Positions 35,987 through 50,344 are shown, numbered from the stretch's first letter. The stretch: DNA of 64,000 nt from Spironucleus salmonicida (GCA_000497125.2 CM035320.1:256001-320000); one strand, 5' to 3'. Program-made: numbers and translations. Notes: a model not told the origin generated them from the letters alone.

Positions 35987-36108
35987 TTTCGAGGAAACTG
36001 AAATATAAGGATGCTATAATATACAAAATATTAATAGTAAGGATACGATAGTTTTTTACTATTAATTATATTTCAAAACTAATAATATTGTTAAAATTGT
36101 AAAATAAG

Positions 36109-36675
36109 TCAGTTTAAATTCATATAATATTGAAATGAATCTTTCGATAATATAATTGCACTTGGTTCAAATTTTTACAAAAGATGCTCAATAAGTTACA
36201 TGTGTTTTTTATGACCGTTACTTTCATTATTGATTATTTCAATGGATAGTACTTGTTAAAATAACTTCAAATCATCTTAAGTTATTAAAAGCTACTCAAA
36301 GGTAATATCAAGATCTTCGAATTCTTTAATATTTTAACTTTTCATGATGGATAATGATATCAATAAACTTTAAATAGCAAGAAGGCTGAGTTTATGACCA
36401 TCTTCAAAATATTAAAATTTTAACGAAAGTTCAATAGGAGTACCATAACAAATATACTTATTAGAATTTTAAGGATAGAATAGTGGCTGTAATAAAGAAT
36501 TAAGATGTTATAATTATTCATCATAATCTTTAACATGCTGTGTTTCAAAACAAAGATCATAAAGTTCAGTAACAAAATCATGAATTTCTTCTTTTTGATC
36601 TAATTTATCACTCACTCTATTTTGTTTAAGTGTTATACTTCTAGATTTGCTTTGTTTTGTTTTATGCCCTTTCAT
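36109..36675 (-). CDS. hypothetical protein, 188 aa
   Basis: ATG at 36675 (MKGHKTKQSKSRSITLKQNR), TGA at 36109-36111. A basic N-terminal tail of 25 residues precedes an all-helical acidic domain (EEIHDFVTELYDLCFETQHV; LLAIQSLLISLSIMKSQNIK). No family recognised. Same strand as the next gene upstream, 37 bases apart. Confidence 0.65.
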
Positions 36676-36712
36676 TCGCAATAAGTTTTGACATACTTAA
36701 ATATATATAATA

Positions 36713-37144
36713 TCATAAATTGCCCAAAGAAAACTAGGTTGATAATATTAAATCTACCTCTTTCTTATACTGTCCTATAATAATAGGTTCTTCCTATTAT
36801 ACAAACTTTTAATAACTATGCTTAACTTTTCCTCTTTTTTATCCAGCTTTATCAGCTTATTTCAAAAAATTATGAACTATATTTGATGGTAAATTTTAAA
36901 TACTGATTGGTTAGAATCTTTCAATTTATTTATCTCTGCTAACAGATAATTAGTTTTTGAGATATTTAAGTATGCATTTAACTTACTAAAAATTATTTTA
37001 ATCTTCAAGTACTGATAACTATGTATTTAATGGAAGCGATAATGTTTTTCGTTAAAATCTCTTAATTAACATCAATTAGGGTAGCTTAAAAAGAGACTCA
37101 GTAATAGGATCTTTTTAATTATTAAAATGCAATGAATTGGTCAT
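36713..37144 (-). CDS. basic hypothetical protein, 143 aa
   Basis: ATG at 37144 (MTNSLHFNNQKDPITESLFK), TGA at 36713-36715. The protein is Lys/Gln/Arg-rich and mostly helical, with a short conserved-looking end (GQYKKEVDLILSTQFSLGNL). No known motif. It is divergent from the CCDC96/113-like gene, about 160 bases apart. Confidence 0.6.
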
Positions 37145-37305
37145 ATTAAATTGTAATGTAATATATATAAAATAAGAGCAATATTTTTATTATTTATAAT
37201 ATTTTTATTATTTAACTATTTGTGATATATTATAACAATTTCATCAGGTATAGTCATATTTATATATTATTATATCTTAAATAAATACCGAAAGTTCCGC
37301 ACAAA

Positions 37306-38340
37306 ATGTCATAATTGTTCCAAACCTTTATGGATGACTCAACATCACCACAACACATCTAATAACAAGAAATATTCCTTTAAGAAGGAATGGAAGAGTA
37401 GCAGTCTTTAAAACTAGAAAATGATCGTCTTAAAAGTGTTTGTGCCAAACTATTACGCTCACGTCATTTGCAGACTAAGCTTCACCCTTTTGCTGATCAT
37501 GGAAATCGTACAGAGGCTGAAATTATAGTAAAATATCACTAAACTTTGTCAGAAATTGATTAAATTCGCGTAGATATTGCTGCGTTGTAGTCTAGATCTG
37601 ATCAGGAGCAAATAGTTCTTAGAACATCATTAGAAGAGGTAGAACGTTAAAAAGAAGAGGCTTCCGTGGCATTTTCTCTAGTTCGGAATGCAGCATTAAC
37701 CCTATAAGTACGAGCTTTTGGAGTATTTCTAACTGACGAGTAAGCCTAAAAACTTGAAAACGATTTCACTGAGTAATTAGAATTAACTGAAGGGTCGAGA
37801 TTAGCTTAATTAGAAGCGTAAGAAGCTGTCAATGTTCTTGCTGCTTAGACAAAATCATCTTCTAATTTGACAGATAAATTAAAAATAATAGATTATGAAT
37901 AAATCAAAATAGAAAATTAAACACTAGCAGAAAAAATTGAAGAAAGAAGCGAAGAACTTCTTAAATTAAGAAGAAGAACAGTTTCCACATTATAAATTCT
38001 AGCTCATGTACGTGAAAAAAGACACTTTGTCGGTCAATAGGTTATTTTATTGGAAAGGGAAAGAGCTTCTTTAGATGAATAAGTTGGCTAGTTGAGAAGT
38101 AAATTAGGTAGTCTAAAAACAGATAGAAGCAAAAAGAGAAAAGAAGCAGATGAGAGCAGAGATTAAACTGGGCTTAGTGGAAACGCAATTCTTGTTGATG
38201 ATTATGAAAGGAGAACACAAATGGTTGAATAATTACACGTATAGATGGGTGTTTTACGGGAGAAATAGGCGTAGCTGTAAGCACAATATGAGGAACTTAC
38301 AAAGGCTATTATGAGAAAATAGAATGGATTAGAATGGTGA
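37306..38340 (+). CDS. CCDC96/CCDC113-like axonemal coiled-coil protein (DUF4201), 344 aa
   Basis: ATG at 37306 (MSQLFQTFMDDSTSPQHI), TGA at 38338-38340. The C-terminal 170 residues follow the CCDC96/CCDC113 pattern: DYEQIKIENQTLAEKIEERS, then ELLKLRRRTVSTLQILAHVREK and, later, QTGLSGNAILVDDYERR. In ciliates and algae these proteins (FAP184/FAP263) sit in the axoneme at the base of the nexin-dynein regulatory complex and tune beating. The N-terminal half is a less conserved coiled coil. Presence implies a motile flagellum. It converges with the next gene, 4 bases between stops. Confidence 0.75.
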
Positions 38341-38344
38341 TTTA

Positions 38345-38929
38345 TCATTTTTTAAGGATTTAGTCAACAATATATTTATATCGATTGACGTCAAGAGCCT
38401 GATTATAGTCTGAAATTTATATTTATTGACATGTGTAATACGCTCGATGAAGTTTTTTTCGTTTTAATTCAACAGATTTCTTCTACGGACATGCTAGTAT
38501 TTCACTAGAAAATTTAAATAGTTTTGACTGTGCTAATATAGTATCTTAAATTTTTGATTCTTTTAGTTATTTAAAAGAGTCAATTATATTTGGATTGAGC
38601 GTAGGATATTTAAGCTAAAATCTAAATTCTTAGAAAACAATATCATCTGGATCAAATTACAACATATTTTTACAAATTTCATGTATTAATGCAATAATAA
38701 CGCTTTTATTTGCTTCTTTATCATTTTTTTCTACTTCAATATTTCGTAATACTCGTTGTTTAGAATATTACGGAGTGTAAACCTAAAACAATTTTTATAT
38801 TTAATCTTCATGCTTAGGTTTCTACTAGAATTTAGTAAAGCTAAATTAAGATAGACTTATATTCTCCAGTTATTTCCTAGATTATGATCGCATATATTTT
38901 AAATGCGACTAAGATGAGAACATTTTCAT
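38345..38929 (-). CDS. hypothetical protein, 194 aa
   Basis: ATG at 38929 (MKMFSSQSHLKYMRSQSRKQ; a second in-frame Met two codons later), TGA at 38345-38347. Basic, Ser/Gln-rich N-terminal 70 residues are followed by a helical domain (SVIIALIHEICKNMLQFDPD). The Cys near residue 157 is not in a motif. Convergent with the axonemal gene; function unknown. Confidence 0.65.
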
Positions 38930-39436
38930 AATCACATTATTATCTAATAATTATATATAAATCGAAAATTAGAGTAAATTTTATTTAGTAAATAGCATAA
39001 ATTATTGCGCTATTAACTTAATATTAACTATTATTTATATCTTCAAATCCTATTATTTGTTAATATATTAATTGATTAAGTTGTTATATTTACTTTTGGT
39101 ATTAAACTAAAAAATAAATTCATATTTTTGAATAGTAATGGTAATCCTAGTAGTGCTAATATTATTTTACAGTGATTTTTTTATATATAATGGTTTTATT
39201 AATAAATATGAACAATTATAGTATTAAACTTTATTTAAGGTTATGAAAAAAAATATTTTGATAATACAAATAAAGATAATATTTGCTATATTTATATATA
39301 ATATTATAGAACTGTATTTTATTTTGAAGATTTTTCACTTTTTTCTTGGTTAAAAGATTTTTAGAGCTAATAACTCGCCTAAACAGATCTCACATTAACT
39401 TCTATTTATTAAAAATAATATATCTATAATGAAGCT
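38930..39436. other. intergenic, AT-rich
   Basis: About 500 bases, extremely AT-rich, between two minus-strand genes; no convincing frame or element. It overlaps the start of a long plus-strand open frame that I rejected as an antisense shadow. Confidence 0.5.
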
Positions 39437-40294
39437 TCATAGCAAATTTTAGTCATCTATCAGTATAATATTATTTTATATCAACCATTCTTTTTTAAGA
39501 ATTCTTTCAATTTTAATGAAATATTATTATGTCAAAAATAATTTTTCGAACATCGATTAAGGATTTTTAGAATATGAGTTTAATAGAAAATTAGGCATTA
39601 GATTTGCTATTGATCCAACACTTATTTATCTTTCAGTAATAAAATTTTAAATAAATTTTCTTTTTGTAGTTATTAATACTTCAAAACAATGTGTTTCTTA
39701 TTTAAATATTTTTAATATTGTATTACATGTAATTTCAACCTATGCAATAAGCTCTTATAATTAATATGCTTATTCTGTTTACTTGGCTTATAGTAAGTTT
39801 TTCAAATCTTTTTTTAAACTCAATATAAAATTTTCCAAAAATACAATAGCATCTTTACAATAGTCTCCCATTATTAGACTCGTATCTCGCATCTGCTCAA
39901 ATGTGAGTAATTTTCTAGGTTTAATAGCTTTATCTTTTGAAGTCAGTTTGAACATAAATAATTAATCAGCCTCAAATTCAAGCCAAAAAATTCCATATTA
40001 AAATTAATAGAATTGCTTGATATCTTCAAACGATGAAACAATTGTAATTTATATGTCAAAATTTGGAATTTAGTTGAAATATATATAATATCTTTAAAAA
40101 TAGCAGTGATGAGATGCACAACCCTATATTTTAAATGTTTATTAGTGCTTATCTAAATTCCGTAAATATAATACTTTTTTTAATTACATAAATGAATTTA
40201 AATATTCTTTTTACTGATTAGTTAATTTATCATGCGTAATAGCTTATCGTATTTTGTACTTAAGATCTTCATTTAAAACAATAAAATAATTCAT
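39437..40294 (-). CDS. hypothetical helical protein, 285 aa
   Basis: ATG at 40294 (MNYFIVLNEDLKYKIRQAIT), TGA at 39437-39439. After a mixed N-terminal domain (1-110) the protein is helical and charged (DTSLIMGDYCKDAIVFLENF; AYQLQELIAQVEITCNTILK), which could be a BAR-like or coiled helical bundle, though no family is certain. GAA/GAT/AAA codon use marks this as the coding strand against the long open frame on the other strand. Confidence 0.65.
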
Positions 40295-40324
40295 TTTTCT
40301 TATACAAAATTAAATTATATATAC

Positions 40325-43300
40325 TCATTCTTAGTTCGCAAAAAAATTTTTCAAATTGTTAATTGCTCCACCTATTACAACAAGTGCACCCTCTGGCTTA
40401 ATTAGCAATAAACTCTATACTATTTACTCGATGGCTGAACTGAGCTGCAAAATTGCACTTTCAAAATCATATACTAAAATATCGCATTAACTGACTTCTG
40501 CTAAACTAATTATTTTTTTCCAATATTATTATATCATCTACCCATTTTATGTCTTTAAGTGTACCTGGAATGTCCTTTCTATGTCTCCCATTAAATTTTT
40601 AAAATTATTAAAGACCATAACAGAATTTTTAATAAGACGCTTCAGATCCAAATTTGCAGTTTTATCTAATATATCGCTAGAAACTAGTGAAAATCTTCCA
40701 AACTAAAACGACTCAAATAGATCCTAAAATTATGTCCAGCGCATAATTCTATTTTTGAAATCGGTTGTCTGCAGGTCGTAATCTTTCACATGAGTGTCCT
40801 GATTCTCTATTCGTGTTTTATAAATATTCTCGCTGAACTGATAAAACGCTTCAGTAATTGACTAAGCGGTCCATAAAGGAACTAAGACCTCACACATTTA
40901 CCTAAAACTACCATATGTCAAATTGGGATAAGTTTTTTCTTCTTTTGCAAATTATGTGTATACGAACTAAGCACTTTAAAATGTAACCTTTCGGAAGCTT
41001 CCATAAGCATGCAAAACAAGTGGGGCTAGAACTTAGAATTCAAATGTTGATGGAAGCTTATTCAGAGTGTTTTGATATATGATTGCATATATATTTTAAA
41101 TAAATGCATATTAACGTTTTGGTTCCCAATTTTTTAGTAGTTAATTAATCATTGCAGGGATGCTTTATATTAATACAAGTTCAGGATTTGCAGAATTAGT
41201 AAAACTTTCTAACCCCATCATCTTTCTCATTTCTATATAGACAAGGAAATAATCGCTGGGAAGTTCATCGAAAAGTAACCTCGAGAATAAATAAATTTCT
41301 TCATTTTCATATTAATAATAAGCTAGATTAGCTATTAAATTCCATGCTAATGTTTATATCAATATTGAAACACCATATTTATTTTAAGCCCAAAAAATAA
41401 GATAATGTGCTAATGACTCTGCTTATGACCGTGAAAGTTACCCAGAAATAACATCAAACCGCTTTTTAGTAGTAAGTTCAGAGGGAGTCGATGGTTATTC
41501 AATCTATTGAACAATAAATGAATTAGAAGAGTTTTGCCGGTCAGTGAGAATTTATCTAATTAGTTTAATTATCTGAGGTAAAGGCTTAAGTACAACATTT
41601 TCTAATGGAACTTCAAGATATGTTTGGTTATTTATTTTTATAACAGATATGTGCTTAATTGATATGTCTTCTAAGAGGGCAATGATATTTGGTAATTATT
41701 TTGAAGATGTTAATGATGAGAATCTAATAAATTTAACAGTTTCTCCTAATTTTGGAAACATTATTTACCCAAAATCAGTATTTATCTTTGATTTAACTTA
41801 TTTTCCTCTAAGTTATAGATGGGTAGTATTTAATAAATATTGAAAATAGTTTTTAGTATTATTTTATAATTATGAATCTGATAGAAACACTTTTCCCATA
41901 TCAATTCTTTTCAATATACAGGGGTACAACTATATTTTTGTATCTAATTTATCAGGGTAGAATTTTAAATAAAGTTTATCAACGATATGAGGTACACGGA
42001 AGAAATCTATAGGTTACTATTTTGATAAATCTAATGAATTTTTAAGAAATGATCCATACCTTGGATGAATCTCAATTGGAGAAGGCTTAACTATTTTCTT
42101 AATTATTTAAACTCTCCCTTAGTTTGCTATAAGTTAAACAAAGTCATCATAAGTAGGAATATCATGTTCTTATTTAATTAGCATATCATTTGTGTGTTTA
42201 AGCGGTTTATCCTTCATTGTAACATAAGAATTTGTGGCCGCCTTTAGTTTACTTGCTTAACCACCCCTATTTTAGCTCTATTTTTTAGCTAATACCTTGT
42301 CTTGTTCTTCAACATCATCAGCATCAAACCCTAATTAAAAATGAGTTTATTTACCATATATTTTATGATTATTTAGTAATTACTATTATTATTATTGTGT
42401 AGATGTTTACTTTAAATTTTAATACACGCTTGGGATTGTATCAGATATATGCGTCTCTTATTTCTGAAAATATTCTGAAAATGATGGTATTTCGTTTTTT
42501 CTATTAATAGAAAATGGATCTTAAAGATCCTTCTCATTTTCCAACATTTTTTAATGCTCATTATCAGCTTATTTTCCAGAACTTTAAATTAATTGTTATT
42601 TATTTTTAATACTTTATTATAATTCTTTGAAAGCTCCAATTACAGGAGTTTCAACTATTTTCTAGTTAAAAACCGTTATATCGTCAGGTCTATAAATTGG
42701 AATACTTTATATAGCATCATTTGCTCCAATAGCCAGCTAATTAGAAACTTTAAAGTGCCTAATATCTTATCCTTCTTCTTAGTTTTTATCCCAATCAAAA
42801 TCTAAAAATTCCTCGACTAATTGATCTGTTTAGACTAAAATTTCTTTTGTTTCTAGAGTGGTTTGAACTTCTTAGCTTATATTGACTTACTTAACATATC
42901 TAAGTAGATGTTAGTCTAAATTTTCATTATGCTAAAAGCTTGGTAAGCCTTAAATAGAACTGCTTGATTAGTTAGACTATTCTTCATCTTAATCAATATT
43001 CTCTTTAATTTAAGTTTCATCTGGAACTAGTTAAATTTGTTATTATTTTCTAAGATGTTCTGTACCAGATTGTGTAATTTTACTCTAATTAGTGTATTAG
43101 TTTGGTGTTTTGATCTCAAATTGTGACAAATCCCATTCTTCCTCACCGTTTTCTGCTTTAATATTTTACAAAGAATGTTTTAAAATACCAGCATCTTGAC
43201 ATTTTCTAATTAATTCATTAATCTTTAATTTTAAATATTTAACATTTTCTGATTTATTTTCAACTTGTAGACCCACAGTTGCGTGTTGAATACCATTTAA

Positions 43301-45391
43301 TTGCATTTGATTTTTATATCTTTATTATTCAGAAATTATAACTTTTTCTTTATCAAATGTTGCTAATTTTTCTTTAGAATTCGAATTAACTTCTGAATTC
43401 AGTTAATCCTTAAGATTAGATATCTATAATATAGTAAGATTAGATTATTTTTGATTGGAATTTGGTGTTTATTAGTTAACTGTAAGTAATTAATTTTCCT
43501 ATTATAATTAATTAACATTTTTCTATTTTTCTATTTCTGCTTAATTATCAGCAGATTTCTATTCAAGTAACTATAATTCATGATCTTTTTATTTCTTTTC
43601 TAATGCTTTTTGCTTGATTTAATCTTTAGTTAATATTTTATCCCTGGATTTTGGTGTTTTTGTATGATACTCATTATCACTGCTTTCTTCTTTCTATTTT
43701 TTATCATTAAATATATTAAATTCATACTCGTTTTCTGTCTGCTCTTATATAGAGTACTAGCTGTCTGTACTATTTTCAATTGGCGATTAATTAGAATGAT
43801 GTATTGATTCTTTTCTAGAAGATTCAATATTTAATTAATTAAGCATATTTCTTTAAGTTAATTTTCTAGCATTTGATTTTCTTTATTGAGTATCGATAAT
43901 ATTTTATGCCAAATTTATTTTAAGTGAAGATCTGTTTGGTCTCATAGTTGAGTGCTTCTAAGTTTAGATTTATAAAGTTTATACCTCTTTGCAAAATATC
44001 TCATTTACTGATGTCAGATCTTTTGTAAGTGACTATAATATTGTCTCAATAGAACTTTTTTAATTTAAATTTTGTAAAATTGATCTTAGTGAATATAATC
44101 CTTGTGTATTAATATTAAACTATGACAGTTTACCAATTATATCAGATGAAGTTAAATGAACAATAGTTTAAATAGCTTCTTTAACATTATTATTTAGTTA
44201 GTTTACATTATTTAACTACTCTGGAGACTCACCATATTTATAAAGCTTTTATAAATATTAAGACTTTTATTGCTAAAATTTTTATTTTTAATCTTCTAAA
44301 TCGTTAGTAAATTTAAAAATTTATTATTCTTACAATTTAACTTAATTTTAAAAAGCTTTTAGCTTATTTTCTAGCATGGTTTTTGTATTATATTCGGATT
44401 ATAATTTTTTTTCAGATATATGAAGCTTTTCAATTGACTAATCAGAAACTTATCTTAATCTTTAAGAAACAGATGTCAAATGCTTCACCCTTTAATTTAA
44501 ATTTTCTATATCTGATTATAATTGGAGATTATTTCCAGTTAAAATTTTATTTTCATAAGAGAGTCTTTATTAGTTTTCAAGTAATTCTTAGTTACTTAGT
44601 GTTAAATTAGTATTCTATATCTTAAGTTCTATAGATTCTTCATGTAATTTATTGAACTCAAATTTTTACTCCGTTAATTCAGCTATCTTTTACGATAAAA
44701 AGTCTCTTGTGTACATCAAGTCATGCTCTGTTGTAATAATTTTTTTATCTAAAGAGATTGTAGCCTATTCTAATGCAATCAATCTCTGACCCTTTCTAGT
44801 AGCTTTATTTATATAATAATTCTTTATTCTATTTAAAACCTAAATAATTTTTTCGGAACCTTCAAATTAACGTAGTAACTATAAACATTATTCAAAAGTA
44901 ATTGTATAAACTTCTAATTCGTTAACTGCCTTACCTTCTTCTACTATTAATGTATCAGTATTATCAACAAAATCTTAAATGTCTTCTAATTTAAGTGTAA
45001 CGTCCTACTAATTAGAAAATGGCTACTCTATTACTTATTTCATTTCTAATTTTTCAATATCACATACTGGATTACATCCAAATAAAAAATCATCTTCATT
45101 AACAATTGTTGATAATGCATCTTTAAGGTCAATTAGTCTTTATTTTGGGTCTCCAATGAAAAATTTTGTGCTTAATATTTATGGATTATCTGTCATATGA
45201 CTTTTAAATGTCTATGCTTCTTACTTGACTCTATCATCCCATACAAAATTTTATGTTCTTTCTGTAAAAACTTGTGAGTTAGGGACTTCTATTTTTATAT
45301 GAGAATTATCTTAAATATTACTAACTGTAGGTAGCCGTGTCCTTTTATTAGTTAACGTAAAGGTTACTAGGGGTGATGGGGCACGTTACAT
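40325..45391 (-). CDS. giant coiled-coil protein, 1,688 aa
   Basis: One frame of 5,067 bases from ATG 45391 (MQRAPSPLVTFTLTNKRTRL) to TGA 40325-40327, visible only when TAA and TAG are sense. Residues about 1-130 are a small folded region; 130-700 are coiled coil with Gln-rich segments; 700-1150 are Gln/Ser/Asp-rich and probably disordered; 1150-1688 are helical and globular (LYLFSRLLFDELPSDYFLVY) and end in a hydrophobic stretch (PEGALVVIGGAINNLKNFF). No family recognised; size and coiled coil suit a cytoskeletal or flagellar scaffold. Its 5' end is followed by about 300 bases of AT-rich DNA. Confidence 0.8.
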
Positions 45392-45698
45392 TTAATATAT
45401 ACGTTTATTGTATATGCATTCATATTAAATATATAATTTGCTGAATTTTGTAAATAATAAAATCTATCTATTAACATAATAATAATATTAAACTAAGCGG
45501 ATATAGAATATGTAATCCTATTTATCTATAACTAGCTAAATGGTCATAACCTTAAAAATCATAAATAAATTCTTTTATCTGTCTATTCAAGATTGAAACT
45601 CCCAATATTCACATAGTTTATTAAATTATTATCAATATTTGTAATAGTACATTGCTTATTATTCAATATATATTATAGACCATTTAAATAAAATATAT
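45392..45698. other. divergent intergenic region
   Basis: About 300 bases of AT-rich sequence between the giant coiled-coil gene and a small plus-strand gene. No element recognised. Confidence 0.45.
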
Positions 45699-45920
45699 AT
45701 GTCATCATAATCATTATCTTCACACACATCACTTGATTTATAGTTTGAATTAGAGTACGGTTCACTTGGAATACGAGTGGATAACTTACTGAAAAGTGTT
45801 AAAAATTCACAATAAAATCATGAATCATAGCATTCAATAAGTTAAGAAATTAGTACTAGTTATTCTTATTCATAAAAGATTGAGTCAAATAGTGAAATAG
45901 ATCTTAGTGACTTAAATTGA
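45699..45920 (+). CDS. small Ser/Gln-rich protein, 73 aa
   Basis: ATG at 45699 (MSSQSLSSHTSLDLQFELEY), TGA at 45918-45920. Ser, Gln, Glu and Asp dominate and there is no hydrophobic core. The frame has coding-like codon use (GAA, GAT, GAG) and converges with the next gene, 6 bases between stops, as real genes do here. Function unknown. Confidence 0.5.
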
Positions 45921-45926
45921 AAAAAA

Positions 45927-46334
45927 TCATAAACTTTTATCCTATTTTTAGCACCAGAAAATAATTCCTTCAAATTATTTAAACTGGCGATAGCACTTCT
46001 CTAAAAGCTGTATACCAACTACAGAATCCACCATAAAATCATACTTCTTCCCAGATTTATCTTCTGTCCACAAATTAATTTTAGAACCTTTTATTTGATA
46101 ACGAATTTCTCTAATATCATTCGCTGCTACTACTATTCCTGTATTTCTGATATTTTTCATTGGAAAATAATATATGATATCCCCGTTAACTAATGGGGTA
46201 GTGATAGGCGAATTATTTGAAACATTATCATTTCCAAAGACAAAAGATGTAAAATTATTAATTGAATCTGATGGGACCGATACATTATATTTTGTATATT
46301 TCGTTAAAGTTTTATGGTAATTTAACTATAACAT
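45927..46334 (-). CDS. hypothetical beta-rich protein, 135 aa
   Basis: ATG at 46334 (MLQLNYHKTLTKYTKYNVSV), TGA at 45927-45929. Residues 45-120 alternate hydrophobic and polar residues (DIIYYFPMKNIRNTGIVVAA; KINLWTEDKSGKKYDFMVDS), which suggests a small PH- or SH3-like beta fold, followed by a helix (GIQLLEKCYRQF). No firm family. A TAA Gln six residues past the helix and a TAG near the end would truncate it under the standard code. Confidence 0.6.
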
Positions 46335-46480
46335 GGCAAAGCTTGAATAATAAGCGTAAAATATCATTACAGTTTTTAATTTTAATATTATTCCCTATCA
46401 AATAATAATAATAATAAATAATTCACCTATTAATATATAATATTACATATAAATATAAGTTATAAAAAACGTAGACAGGT

Positions 46481-46924
46481 TCAGAATTAAGGTGCTGTAT
46501 TTGGTAAAACTGGTTTTATATCGTCTTCTGACGATTTTATAGCTGAATGATGAGGTTGATCTTATTATTATGGTGGTTATTATACATGTTATTAAATAGC
46601 CTCATAGCCTTAGGGAAGTTCTACTAGTTCACCATTTTATCCTTAAACAAATAATCTTTATTACATTTCAACTCCAGGTCTTTCTTATGGTGGTAAATAC
46701 GCGAAGCAACAACCTTTTCTAACTCTAGTAAATCCCATTCTACGCTTTTATATATCATATACTCTCCACAAACTTACACCAATAAGAATGAATAGCATGA
46801 TATAAATTATATCATAAACTAATGAAATTTTTGTAAGTCCACCTTAACAGCGATAATATTAATAGTAAGAATAACATTTTGAAAGACATTATTCTAGACA
46901 TTGCTATTCAGAAAAGAAAGTCAT
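46481..46924 (-). CDS. single-pass membrane protein with C-x3-C-x3-C-x8-C motif, 147 aa (family member A)
   Basis: ATG at 46924, TGA at 46481-46483. The N-terminus MTFFSEQQCLEQCLSKC continues to a fourth Cys after eight residues, then GGLTKISL leads into a membrane helix (IIYIMLFILIGVSLW). The positive residues after the helix (YDIQKRRMGF) predict that the N-terminus faces the lumen or outside and the C-terminus the cytosol. The cytosolic tail has Pro/Gln/His-rich sequence. The Cys spacing, the TKISL match and the post-membrane segment are shared with genes at 47915-48256 and 52617-53063. Two ATGs in another frame (46902 region) give only a short frame. Confidence 0.7.
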
Positions 46925-46984
46925 TTTTGGAGTATAGTATAAAGTTAAAAAATATTATATTGTAGAATTTTATAGTAAAATATA

Positions 46985-47851
46985 TCATTCAAAATGAGCT
47001 TCGATCCAACTTTCTATATCTATTCCTTTACCGCAACAAATACAGCCATAATGTTTCATAATAATTTCAAACTGCTCAAATTCATCTAACATCTCAATTT
47101 TCTCCATCTCATTTCTACCATTCCATTTCTTATAAACCTCCCAAGCTTCTTTGCAAAATATACTTTCACACTCATTCTCTAAAAACCTAGCCCTATAACT
47201 ACCCGTATAGCCAACTTCTGCAAATGTAGGCATGAATGTTTCGCGACGTGACATGTTAAATATCATTGTATCGCCAAATTTGTCATCAGGATTGATCATT
47301 TCAAATGAAATATATGCATAATATGCAAACTAACGCATTTATTTAATTAGATCAATTGTTGAATCTGATTCTATATATGATACGACGACGTCAGAAATAA
47401 ATAATGTTGGAATATCCTTTTAAAACTAAAGAAGAATATCAGGTTCTTCTAAATCACCTGATTGTATAGAGTAAAATTCATTATATTTATAAGTACCATC
47501 ATCTTATTTTTACATATTAAGTTTATGAGCCTTAGTTTAAATAATTTCTGGTAAATCTAACTCAGTAAATTTCATCGCAGGCTCATTTAGCCTGAAATAA
47601 AGAGTATCAAGACCACCACCAAGCACTATAATTTATCCATTTTCGTGAGTTTGTATAAATTTTAATGCTAGTTACTATATAAAACGAACACGGAACCATG
47701 TACCACGGTTAATCATGGGATCTTTATGTTATGGATTTTTGTGATACACTTTCTATAACATAGGATCATCAAAATACTTTTTATACGCTGCAGAAGCTTT
47801 AGAGGCAATTGCGTCATTTGCAGTGGCTTGAGCAGTAGGTTTGTAGGACAT
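46985..47851 (-). CDS. LCMT1: leucine carboxyl methyltransferase (LCMT1-like), 288 aa
   Basis: ATG at 47851 (MSYKPTAQATANDAIASKAS), TGA at 46985-46987. It shows the family order: NDAIASKASAAYKKYFDDP near the start, INRGTWFRVRFI, the SAM-binding motif VLGGGLDTLYFRL, ELDLPEII, and a C-terminal FAEVGYTG-type segment. LCMT1 methylates the C-terminal leucine of the PP2A catalytic subunit and so controls PP2A holoenzyme assembly in the cytosol. Length is slightly short of the usual 320-330. Confidence 0.88.
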
Positions 47852-47914
47852 TTATTAGTGAAACTTAAGATCACCATTATTTTATAATAAAGTATATAAT
47901 AAAAATATACAATT

Positions 47915-48256
47915 TCAGACTAAATCTAAACTATCTTCGGCATTTTTACAAGTTTAGTATTCTTTTAAGGCTTACTCTAATGATAATATATCCTTATTTT
48001 AAAAAAACATAGTATTGTCTACAAATTTATACTTTAAACGACATCCTTATCTTACTAACTTATATCCTATTTTTCTTTTGTACTTATCATAATAACGAAA
48101 ACAAAGCAAAACAGTTAGCAGCAACAATACAACAAACAAAATATCAATTATTAAAGATATTTTAGTAAAACCTGACTTACAATTGTACATATCTCCTTTA
48201 TGTATGCAAACAGAAAGACACATTTTTTAACATTGGACTTCAGAATCAAAAGTCAT
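47915..48256 (-). CDS. single-pass membrane protein with C-x3-C-x3-C-x8-C motif, 113 aa (family member B)
   Basis: ATG at 48256, TGA at 47915-47917. It begins MTFDSEVQCQKMCLSVC, with a fourth Cys eight residues on, then SGFTKISL, a membrane helix (IIDILFVVLLLLTVLLCF) and a basic segment (RYYDKYKRKIGYKLVRQGC). The first nine residues, the four Cys positions and the post-membrane G-Y/F, VR and GC features align without gaps with member A at 46481. The tail is short and charged. No named family is recognised. By the positive-inside rule the Cys motif is lumenal or extracellular. Confidence 0.7.
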
Positions 48257-48364
48257 TTTATAAATTAATTAATTAATTAATTAATTTGAAATAATGATTA
48301 AATAAAGAATTAAAAGTTTACAATAATTATTTGTTTATATATTCATAATAGTTATATTATAATC

Positions 48365-49897
<1,533 letters not shown>

Positions 49898-50344
49898 ATT
49901 TTTATTTTGTATATAAAATAATTTAATATATAAACTGACTTATCGGAAAATAATAACTTTAGTTTGTTTTAAAAATACAATCCATATACTATCTTATATA
50001 TCATTTTATTAATATTACCAACAAAACAATTATTAACCTAATTATTAGTATATAATTAACAATATACAAATTATTCTAAGTCTGTATTTACCCATATTAT
50101 TATAATTAAACATGAGAAATAGAAAATTTTAACTCCTATACAAGTTAAATCAAATATATTTCATGATTATCTAAGATACGCAATAAACCACTAAAAATCA
50201 AAAATTTCATTACTTAAAAAAACACCAAATACTACTTTAAAACGCAAATAAAACTATATACTCTAACTTATACGTAAAAACCACAAATAGCCAATATGAG
50301 TGAAAACCGCAATCTTTAAATCCGCAACCGTTATCACCTTATAA
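49898..50344. other. intergenic, AT-rich
   Basis: About 450 bases with no coding-like frame, between two minus-strand genes. It likely contains the promoter of the pseudokinase-kinase gene and the 3' flank of the helicase gene. Confidence 0.5.

Noticed and set aside
39244-40110. A long plus-strand open frame from ATG 39244 with several hydrophobic stretches, looking like a membrane protein
   Set aside because: It is antisense to the 285-residue gene at 39437-40294. The minus-strand frame has charged, GAA/GAT-rich, protein-like sequence; the plus frame is the Phe/Ile/Ser-rich shadow expected from its complement. With only TGA as stop, antisense frames of this length occur by chance.
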